This document shows positions 10,185-17,368 of a DNA stretch of 26,185 nt, piece by piece. Below the pieces are notes generated by a model, which ran no database searches, was not told where the DNA came from, and saw only the letters and a list, made by a program, of their open reading frames with translations. Source of the stretch: Chara braunii. Taxonomy: Eukaryota > Streptophyta > Charophyceae > Charales > Characeae. The DNA is taken from assembly GCA_003427395.1 (NCBI GenBank), contig BFEA01000365.1:1184767-1210951 (forward strand), given 5' to 3'. Each line of letters starts with the position of its first letter. Position 1 is the first letter of the stretch. A program made the translations under genes and the position numbers.

Positions 10185-10693
10185 GTCCCGCAAGGCGGGC
10201 CCTTTTCCTTTCATGGACCGTCCGATCTCGAAGTCGCCCTTTCCGTGACCATTACGGGAGGGCAGGCGGTGGTTTCGAGAGGAAAGGTTAGTTCCAACCG
10301 CCCGATCACGCTCAATCGACGACTGCGATCCACCGGCTGGCGGAGACTTTCCCGCCCACACTTTTCACTAACGGGGCCCTCCCGGATGCATCCGCCTTTC
10401 AAATGATGCCACCGCCGTTCGGCAAATCCACGCGGCATCAGCCCGTCCTGCCAGAAGGGCCCTTTCGTTTTCCCTAGGACCGTCCCATCTCGATATCGCC
10501 CTTTCGGTAACGTTTACGAGAGGGCGGGCCGTGATATCGAGAGGACAGGTCAGTTCCCCACGCCCATTCGCGCTAGATCGACGGCTGCAATCCACAGGCT
10601 GGCGGAGAGTTTCCCACCCACATTTTTCACTCTCGTGCCCCGCACGGATGCATCCGCCTTTCGAATGACGCCACCGCCATTCGGCAAATCCAC
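10185..10693. repeat. Tandem duplication with a 262-bp period
   Basis: Unit 1 (10185-10431) and unit 2 (about 10445-10693) match throughout. The landmark CGGATGCATCCGCCTTTC is at 10383 and 10645, and CACCGCC(G/A)TTCGGCAAATCC follows in both. The period is not a multiple of three, so a shared protein is unlikely. Each unit carries one CGGATGCATCCG palindrome, the core of the motif dispersed further downstream. Confidence 0.9.
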
Positions 10694-10782
10694 GCCACAG
10701 CGCTGTAGCCACTACCCTGTGCAGCGGATAACCGAACTCGCGCTCCCGTACCAACCACCCTTGCGATCGCCATATCCCTCAC

Positions 10783-10888
10783 GCCGCCATCTTATGCGTC
10801 GCCGTCTTTTGCGTCGCCATCTCCCGCGTCGCCATCTTTTGCGTCGCCGTCTCCTGCATCGCCATCTCCCGCGCCGCCACCGTTTTGC
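10783..10888. repeat. 15-bp tandem repeat, seven units
   Basis: Variants of GTCGCCATCTCCCGC repeat head to tail every 15 bp from 10783. In one frame they read as Arg/His/Leu-rich pentapeptides, which is an effect of the repeat and not evidence for a gene. Confidence 0.9.
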
Positions 10889-10987
10889 ACGTGACGATCC
10901 GCTCCGTCATTTGTGAGTCGCGATCAGCACCCACGTCGCATACCGTCGTCATCCCGAGGCGCTTCTCGTCGAATTACAAGAAAGGTA

Positions 10988-11064
<77 letters not shown>

Positions 11065-11177
11065 CCACGCTCTNNNNNNNNNNNNNNNNNNNNNNNNNNN
11101 NNNNNNNNNNNNNNNNNNNNNNNNNNNNNNNNNNNNNNNNNNNNNNNNNNNNNNNNNNNNNNNNNNNNNNNNNNNNN

Positions 11178-11225
<48 letters not shown>
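10988..11225. repeat. (CT)n microsatellite spanning an assembly gap
   Basis: Almost pure CT dinucleotides lie on both sides of a run of N, with a TTTGT interruption near 11009 and CCCCCACG just before the gap. Confidence 0.97.
11074..11177. other. Assembly gap (104 N)
   Basis: Undetermined bases sit inside the microsatellite; the true length is unknown. Confidence 0.99.
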
Positions 11226-11227
<2 letters not shown>

Positions 11228-11452
11228 CGCGTCTTTCTCTCTAGGATCGTTTCTCGACGGATGGTTCACGTATTTGCAATGTGATTCCTTGCATGGATTG
11301 GCTGCCATATCCGTCGATGAACAGAACCACAAACCAATGAGGTGACATGTCAGTCGACAAGCGATTCATCCCACATCCATTCCGCATCCATCAACGTGCC
11401 CACAAATGTTGAGGACGTGTTATCGGGACATGTGTACTTGGCGAGTTGTCGT

Positions 11453-11780
11453 CAAGAAACCAGGACGTTTGATGGAAGTGGCGTTTTCTCTCCAGCTTGT
11501 CTGACGTGTGATCGGGCGTGTGATCGGGGCGTGTTATCTGGGCGCGTGATCGGGGCGTGTTATCTGGGCGTATGATCGGGGCGTGTGATCGGGGCGATTG
11601 GTCGTTGAGGAACCCAGGACGTGTGAAAGAATCGAGTCTCACCTGGAAGCGGGATGTTTTCTCCAGGTTGTCTGACGTGTGATCGGGGCGTGTGATCGGG
11701 GCGTGTGACCTGGCCGTGTGATCGGGGCGAGTGCTTGTCCTCGAACCGGAACGTGTGTAAGAATCGAGTCTTACCTTCCT
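11453..11780. repeat. 12-bp minisatellite within a roughly 170-bp higher-order repeat
   Basis: GTGTGATCGGGGC-like 12-mers are arrayed at about 11505-11597 and 11676-11730, some alternating with GTGTTATCTGGGC. Each array is preceded by CTCCAG(C/G)TTGTCTGACGTG (11490 and 11661), and a phrase like GGAACCCAGGACGTGTG recurs near 11453, 11607 and, more weakly, 11746. Confidence 0.85.
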
Positions 11781-12345
11781 TTTTGTCGCGTTTGAAAGTT
11801 TTTTGTCGAACCAATCGCACGATTGGCAGGTTTCACTCCGCGCTTTGAGCATGTTCTTCTTCTTCGCTGATCTTTTCGTCTTTTCCATTCGTCTTCTTTT
11901 TTTAACTTTTCTGTTCGAAGAGCGTTTCGTTCATTCGTATTTTCCGTCCGTCTTTTATTCGTTCGGCACTTTCATTCGTCTTATTTGTGTTCATAGTTCT
12001 TTTCCCTTCTTCGTTCGTCTCTTTCTTCTTCGCACTCGGGGTTCCAACAAGCAGTGAGCAGCAAATCTTATCTTTGTCATATGAAATTATACTCAATGTT
12101 CTTGAAGGCGAGGTTTAATTTTCTCTTTTTCATTTCCCTTTGCGGACTTCGTGCGAATGTATCCAACACGTTCGAGAAGCGGTATTTGGATCACGTGTGA
12201 AAGAAAGAGTCGAAGTGTCCTTTAATGCATAGTTGTTTCCAACTCTCGTGTCTGTTTGCAGCCTCGCAAACACGTGCTCGACCGTCCTCGGGCATTCCTA
12301 TCCTCTCTCCTGACGAAAGAGTGCACACCCAGCATTCTTGCCAAT
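11781..12345. other. Gene-free, T/C-rich tract
   Basis: Roughly 11850-12050 is dominated by TTC/TTCGT-like words on the plus strand. Open frames here are short and of low complexity. I see no RNA gene or recognisable protein. Confidence 0.5.
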
Positions 12346-12347
12346 GC

Positions 12348-12473
12348 CACCCATATCCACGCGGACCTTCCGCAATGTTGATTTTTTGTCGCTTTCTTTT
12401 CCTTTCTATTCACCCATATCCACGCGGACCTTCGGCGATGTTGATTTTCTGTCGCTTTCTCTTTCTTTCTATT
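12348..12473. repeat. 63-bp tandem duplication
   Basis: Two adjacent 63-bp units (12348-12410 and 12411-12473), both starting CACCCATATCCACGCGGACC, differ at only a few bases, so the duplication is recent. Confidence 0.95.
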
Positions 12474-12789
12474 CCCCGCCCCGTGGCAGGATCGATGGAT
12501 GGAGCGACTGTCCAGCTGTTCACACGTCTTCATTTCCCTGCTTCGCCCCTGTTGTCTTTAGCGTAAGTGACGACCCAGATCAAAGATGAACAGACGCTGG
12601 TAGTGGCTTGTGGTTGTGGGCGAGGATAGATGGAACGGAGGCAAGGCGGTAGACGTTAGGAAGTGAACAAGAAAAGACGATCACTAACGAGAGAATGTGA
12701 GAGCGAGAGATGAGAGAGCGAAATAGCCTCTCTCTCCATCTGTTGACAGGATTCGGGACACGATATGCGTGATTGCACACAGGACGAAA
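12474..12789. other. Gene-free spacer
   Basis: Nothing recognisable is seen beyond a short GA-rich patch near 12660-12730. Confidence 0.4.
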
Positions 12790-12927
12790 CCTCCCAAATT
12801 TTTTTTGTTTCCTTTCCTTTTTTTTTTCATGTCGCTAGATGGACCACGGATCAGATATTAAACTGATCAGAACAGATACTACACTTGATCTTATCCAAGA
12901 AGCCAAGAAAGGTATTGCCTCCCAAAT
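12790..12927 (-). pseudogene. U2 snRNA retropseudogene with A-rich tail and 10-bp target duplications
   Basis: Read on the minus strand from 12915, the sequence begins ATACCTTTCT, the plant U2 5' end, and then carries AAGATCAAGTGTAGTATCTG with the branch-site-pairing GTAGTA (complement at 12877-12882) and CAGTTTAATATCTGAT. After roughly 85-90 nt it changes to an A-rich tail (minus strand 12835 to 12800). The 10-mer CCTCCCAAAT occurs at 12790-12799 and again at 12918-12927, immediately flanking the insert. A 5'-complete, 3'-truncated snRNA copy with a tail and target-site duplications is the hallmark of LINE-mediated retroposition. Substitutions in the 5' stem-loop, loss of the Sm site and 3' half, and no visible plant snRNA upstream element mark it as non-functional. 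Confidence 0.88.
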
Positions 12928-13264
12928 ATTGATGACGCGATGAAACGACCCGTCAGCCAACCGCCGCGCTGACATGAGCCAAACTCTTCGCTGACGTGGC
13001 AAAGGGCGATGACGACAACTCGTGTGTGGTGACAGCACGACTGCTTCCATTCTGTTTTGTGTCGCTCATAGCGAAATAGGCTTTTATGCCGAAATGGGTC
13101 TTGTCTTCGACGCATGGTCTGTGGGAAGCAGTGGCGAAAACAAACCTCGTATACGAAAGCTTCTGCCGATGGGATCCGCTATACCTCCGTCGAATTCGGA
13201 TGCATGCTGTTTTCTCGACCTTGATGGCGAGAACACACCATGATCCCCACACAGTCCTTGGAAC
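12928..13264. other. Gene-free spacer
   Basis: No gene is recognised. The plant snRNA promoter elements expected upstream of a real U2 gene are not apparent. The palindrome-rich region begins at the right edge. Confidence 0.4.
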
Positions 13265-14436
13265 TTCAGATGAATCCGAACCACAGCCTGCGAAAACAAA
13301 TTGCTCGGATGGTTGTTGTGGCGAAAACGAACTATGGAGATCATCCTCACTGTCAGGTTCCGATCAATCCGAAGCTTGCCCAGCTTATAACCGACGCTCG
13401 AATCTAACGGAATGGCGAGGAAACACCAGGTCGGACGTGCCTCTGTCAAGTCCGGATGAATCCGAACCACAACTCTTCGCTTGGACGCGTATCCTAACCG
13501 CCAGGTCGGATGCGCCTCTGTCTGGTTTGGATGAATCCGAACCACACCCGGGCGCGAAAGCCACGTTGCAGGCCTCCTACTGTGGATAGATAATGTTCTG
13601 CTGCGTACTGGGCAGCTGCATCGTATTCCGGCGAAAACAGGATGAAACCGCTCCACGACGGCCATCATGGAAGTGTCCGATAACACAGACAGCACACCCC
13701 TGACTCGGATTAATCTGAACCACACTGAAGCATCCCCTGGGATGAATCCGACCTCACCAGTGACGTCGACCACCGATCTTTGAAGTTCGAATGAATCCGA
13801 ACCACACCGGGCGTACAAACCTTTCACGGATCCATCAACAGTGTAGGGAATTCTGAGGTAGTCTTGGACCCATGACTCCGGTACAACTCCCTACTTACCC
13901 CTGTGTCAAATTCGGATGAGTCCGCACCACACCCGGGTACCACCCTGATACTGCTCGTTCCGAATTTTGAAATCGACCTTTGCCCTGTGGAGTTTGGATG
14001 AATCCGAACCACGCCGGAAATAAACACCGCCGGCGGAACCATCAACGGTGAAGGGAACTCAGAGGTCCAGTAATCTGTCTTTGGAAGTTGGCTGCCACTA
14101 AACACTCCCTCGAGTTCGGATGCATCCGAACCTTCCGACGATCTTCTGCTGAGTGAACATACATGACTTTGACTTTCTCGCCGTCGTACTTCCATCAGAA
14201 CTCTCCGTGGGAAATCCGTTTTCCTGTGCGACCTTGTGTTCTCTGAAGATAAGTGTGATGTTCACTAACCCGAACTTTCTCTCCGAGAACGTCTTGCCTT
14301 TTCCATGGTTCGGATGAATCCGAAGCTGGCATTTGTCCTCCTTCTCTATCAATCGAACTTTCTCTCCGATAACGTCCCGCCTTTTCCATGGCTCGGATTA
14401 ATCCAACGCTGGCAGTTGTTCGCCTTCGCGATTATG
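13265..14436. repeat. Upstream palindrome cluster (12 copies)
   Basis: Twelve copies of a 16-bp palindromic motif (consensus TTCGGATGAATCCGAA) start at 13265, 13358, 13451, 13526, 13704, 13737, 13786, 13911, 13993, 14115, 14309 and 14392. Most are followed by CCACA. Copies at 13451 and 13526 lie in a roughly 75-bp repeat (CCAGGTCGGA...). Those at 14309 and 14392 lie in an 83-bp repeat (CGAACTTTCTCTCCGA...). Spacing is 30-195 bp. The cluster ends about 150 bp before the first gene of the module, so it occupies the likely promoter region. No protein is recognised here. Confidence 0.9.
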
Positions 14437-14565
14437 CGAGAGGTCCACTGACTTCGAACCACCAGTGAACTTCGCGTCTGTCGGGCCCCGGTGGAAGGTG
14501 GTCATCTCATGTGCTCTGGTTAGAGGACATTCTTGTGTGTGTCCGTGCTGAGTAGACGTGTGTTC

Positions 14566-14585
14566 AATTGCTTTGCGTGTTTCAG
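14566..14585 (+). promoter_or_regulatory. Possible 3' splice site before the first ATG
   Basis: A pyrimidine-rich stretch ending GTGTTTCAG lies three bases before ATG 14589. This fits an intron in the 5' untranslated region; no convincing donor was identified. Confidence 0.3.
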
Positions 14586-14588
14586 ATA

Positions 14589-15179
14589 ATGGCTACTCAC
14601 GACGAAGGCCACTCCGCTGGTGGCTCCTGTCCACTGGGGGAGCAACACCGTAGGGGAGGTCTCAGTGGGGAAGAACCAAGAGGTGCTCAACGCTTGTGGT
14701 GCGACTACAACAAGCGGATCTGGTATGTGGATTGGGCCTGTCAGGACGCTTCCAAACCTTTGAAACCTCGATGCGGGCCAGTCTTGTTCCTCGCCGGTCG
14801 CGGAAATACGATTCGTCTCGCAGGGTCCTTCCTCAATTGGACTGAAGTCGGCGCTGACATTCTTCGAATTACTTTGCGGAAGCTTTACCGAAGCGATGGG
14901 TCCGTCGACGAAGTAGGAGAGGGATGCAATGTCTCTGGGAAGATGTTCGGGGGTTACGACCAGCGTGTGATGGCTTTGCCCTTCTTTGTCCCATTAGCGC
15001 CAGGCCACGACGAAGCCGTCCACGTGAAAGACCTCCTCGAGGTCTGGTCGCGTAGAGTCAGCCCTAGCGATGGCATGGACGTGGACCCTGGAACATCGAT
15101 GAGAGGTCCTTTTGGGTTCGCGGGAGCAGACCCTGTGGGAGGCGAGCTCGGACTGCCACGTACGCCTCCTGATCCGTGA
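14589..15179 (+). CDS. Unrecognised protein, first gene of the palindrome-flanked module
   Basis: The frame runs from ATG 14589 to TGA 15177-15179 (196 aa). The N terminus is Gly/Ser/charged, followed by a probably folded middle with many aromatic residues (RLWCDYNKRIWYVDWACQD, LAGSFLNWTEV) and a Pro/Gly-rich tail. I recognise no domain. The stop overlaps a donor-like GTGAGT at 15176-15181, so the gene may continue by splicing: the same frame beyond the stop reads an acidic LSDDSEDE stretch and then meets TAG 15252-15254. None of the acceptors I tested clearly joins it in phase to the next open frame. It is co-oriented with the ParB-like and methyltransferase-like genes and lies just downstream of the palindrome cluster. 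That it encodes a real protein is likely from composition; its function is unknown. Confidence 0.6.
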   Translation: MATHDEGHSAGGSCPLGEQHRRGGLSGEEPRGAQRLWCDYNKRIWYVDWACQDASKPLKPRCGPVLFLAGRGNTIRLAGSFLNWTEVGADILRITLRKLYRSDGSVDEVGEGCNVSGKMFGGYDQRVMALPFFVPLAPGHDEAVHVKDLLEVWSRRVSPSDGMDVDPGTSMRGPFGFAGADPVGGELGLPRTPPDP

Positions 15180-15787
15180 GTGGGCTTGTCGGATGACTCG
15201 GAGGACGAGCATGCGTGTGCGCCTCAGAAACCCGGCGTGCAGGGATCTCGCTAGCACGGTTTGCTTGGGAGTCGCCAGTTTCGTCGTTGCTGGGAGGCGG
15301 GGATCGCGAACGGTTGGAAAAGGCCTCGGGATCGAAATCTCCCGGTCGCCTAACAGAGATGATCAATGATTTGGTCTGTGGCATGACGAGTGGAGCTCGT
15401 CGTTCGGAACAGACTGGTAGACAGGCGGTCGAGTTGTCGACGGGCGTTCGACCGGGTACCTCGCAGGTTCGGCAGGTGCGCCGGGCGGACGAGACGACTC
15501 GGGCGGCCCTCCCTCCACCACTACAAGTGGAGACAGAGACGAGCCCACAACGAGAGTCAGGTGGGAACGTCGCCGGTGAAGAGGAGCTACTCGAGTTGGG
15601 GCCGTTTAGTTAGAGCTCGCCTGAGAGGACTCAGTCGGGAGGAAAGCGGAACTTGCCAGCTGACGAAGCGGGGGAGGGAGTAGCGACTCACAAAAGGCAA
15701 AGAAAGGAAGGAGGAAGTGGTCGGACCCCGGCGACACAAGAGCGGGGATCTGTGGAGAAAAGGAAAAGGGTTGGAGGGGGGGACGAT
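15180..15787 (+). other. Interval with an interrupted open frame upstream of the ParB-like gene
   Basis: The frame of the next gene is open from about 15215, interrupted only by TAG 15611-15613. It encodes charged, low-complexity sequence (Arg/Gly/Glu/Ser-rich), including an ATG at 15359. Either the next protein originally began here and this copy acquired a stop, or an intron covers the interval. A CCTAACAG sequence near 15349-15356 resembles a branch and acceptor, but it does not restore phase from 15175. Confidence 0.4.
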
Positions 15788-17368
15788 ATGCCGAAAGACT
15801 CCTCGGCACAGCGAAGAACCGGTGAGTCTTCCGGGAAGAGGTCGAAGTCGGCGAAGGAGAAGAAAGGAGATGAGGGCGAGACCGGGGAGGGGGACGAAGA
15901 CGTGGAAGTAAACCTCAATGTATTTAACCTCGACAACGCCTTCTTCCTGGAGATGAAGACGGGGGTGCAGAAGGACGTCGTGTTGCACATCCATCCCGAA
16001 AGAATCTTGCATATTCCAGATAGGGAAGATGCGTACAACCACCGGTCCTTGGACGAGTTCCTCGTTGACACCATCGCGGCGGCTATGATCGACTGCTACG
16101 AACGTCAAGACATGAGATATACAAAGCCGACTTTCGTTCTGGCTCTGATCGTCGTGCCACCGGAGAAGGACAAACCAGCTGTGCGTGTGCTGCCTCAAGA
16201 CTTCAACGCGTCGCACCCCGAGAAGTACTGGTATTATCCTGTGTGTGGTCAGCATAATGCAAGGGCAGTGATGAAGGTGAAAGACCATGTGGTGTTCAAT
16301 TACTACACCTTCTATGAATGGCCATGCATACCAATTTACTTCCCTGACGACGAGTTCGACGGCTACGCCCATGTCAGCTGCGAAGACAACCTGAAAGACA
16401 AGAAGAATCCACCGAGGTTGCAGATTTTGTCCATGCAGGACATTCGTAATATCTGGAAAATAAGGGGGAAACCGCATGTCGTGCTCGACAATGTGTCCAA
16501 GAAAAAGGAGGAGGTGCATAGATGGACTCAGTTCATGGCCTTAGCAATGAAGAAGACACCGTACACCCCTTTGTGGGGACTGTCAACGGAAGCAAAGAAG
16601 AAAAAGGACTGGGCCGAGAAACTTCAGTACTACCTTCCGCTGGCCATGGCTGACGACTTGGTCTTCGATTTGGCGGAGAAGTTCTACGAGGAATGGTTGA
16701 AAAGAAAGCTTTTGGCTTCCGACAGCCAACGTTGGACCGAAAAGTCGCCGACCCACGAGGAGGTGGCCAAGCCTGGACTGTCGACTATGACTGACAGCCA
16801 GGGACTGAAGAAACATGTCTGGTACGTCAAGGTGGACGACCCGTCGTTGAGAAAAGGCAAGGGCAAGCCGAAGAAAGGTGGGGAGGAGAAAACTTACTAC
16901 GTCCAAGTTCCCGAACCTGATGTCCACTGCTGGAAGGAATTGGCCGACTTGACGGACCGCGAGAAGAGGAGGTTGTTGAACGGCATCTTGAACCTTAACG
17001 TCGTGTGGGTTCAAGGGAGTAACAAGAAGTTGGCCGAGCAGGGGAAGTTCAGTGTCAAGGAGATGGTCGACATAATAAAAATCGACCGGATTATGCTGAG
17101 GTTGTGGCACTACGTGGAGTTTGAGCACGAGGAAATGGGAAAGGAGCAATGGAATGTAAGATCCTCATTCTTCAGGTCCAAGCGAAAATTGTTTGAAGAG
17201 TTCGCGGACAAAGGTCTTGACGACAAGCTTTGGAATGAGTGCAGGGAATTTTTCACTAACACCACCTACGTCAATAAGTGCCCTCAGGAGATCGCATGCA
17301 AGCCAAAAGAAGTCCTTGAGGCATTGATCAATGCACAAACATTTTTTGGAGGAAGACAAGCTCCATGA
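15788..17368 (+). CDS. ParB-like nuclease-domain protein (putative)
   Basis: The first ATG of this frame after TAG 15611 is 15788, giving 526 aa; the frame is open further upstream. Residues 1-40 are Lys/Glu/Gly-rich and probably disordered. Residues about 45-210 resemble the ParB/sulfiredoxin-type fold: an HR-SLDEFLVDTI helix after the first strand, hydrophobic FVLALIVVP, then PVCGQHNARA (CGQHN at 16244-16258, about residue 153), like the GxHR box, and a WPCIPIYFPDDEF ... VSCEDN block like the SxxDN end. The rest is charged, Trp-rich and unrecognised (TPLWGLSTEAKKKKDW, ELADLTDREKRRLLNGIL). In prokaryotes and phages ParB-like domains are often coupled to DNA methyltransferases, and the next gene is methyltransferase-like. 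The stop TGA overlaps the next ATG. The assignment is motif-based and needs a profile search; a family of unknown function is the alternative. Confidence 0.55.
   Translation: MPKDSSAQRRTGESSGKRSKSAKEKKGDEGETGEGDEDVEVNLNVFNLDNAFFLEMKTGVQKDVVLHIHPERILHIPDREDAYNHRSLDEFLVDTIAAAMIDCYERQDMRYTKPTFVLALIVVPPEKDKPAVRVLPQDFNASHPEKYWYYPVCGQHNARAVMKVKDHVVFNYYTFYEWPCIPIYFPDDEFDGYAHVSCEDNLKDKKNPPRLQILSMQDIRNIWKIRGKPHVVLDNVSKKKEEVHRWTQFMALAMKKTPYTPLWGLSTEAKKKKDWAEKLQYYLPLAMADDLVFDLAEKFYEEWLKRKLLASDSQRWTEKSPTHEEVAKPGLSTMTDSQGLKKHVWYVKVDDPSLRKGKGKPKKGGEEKTYYVQVPEPDVHCWKELADLTDREKRRLLNGILNLNVVWVQGSNKKLAEQGKFSVKEMVDIIKIDRIMLRLWHYVEFEHEEMGKEQWNVRSSFFRSKRKLFEEFADKGLDDKLWNECREFFTNTTYVNKCPQEIACKPKEVLEALINAQTFFGGRQAP

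Noticed and set aside
10368-10754. Minus-strand open frame across the 262-bp duplication
   Set aside because: The duplication period is not a multiple of three, so the two units are read in different frames; not a conserved protein.
10949-11332. Arg-Glu and Ser-Leu repeat frames across the gap
   Set aside because: They are translations of the CT/GA microsatellite and N bases.
12800-12915. Functional U2 snRNA gene
   Set aside because: The copy is truncated, has an A-rich tail and target duplications, carries changes in the 5' stem, and lacks visible plant snRNA promoter elements.
13084-13827. Minus-strand 247-codon open frame with recurring RIHPN-like peptides
   Set aside because: The recurring peptides come from the palindromes, which read similarly on both strands; spacing is irregular and there is no other protein signal.
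13265-14436. CRISPR-like array of palindromes
   Set aside because: Spacing is irregular (30-195 bp), the spacers are themselves partly repeated, and the host is eukaryotic.
15176-15420. Intron linking the first gene to the ParB-like frame (donor GTGAGT at 15176)
   Set aside because: The donor is good, but the only phase-compatible acceptor found (ending 15420) lacks a pyrimidine tract; not strong enough to annotate.
15587-16519. Long open frame (310 codons) on the minus strand opposite the ParB-like gene
   Set aside because: It mirrors the codon bias of the plus-strand gene; its peptide has no motif and the plus-strand protein has recognisable structure.
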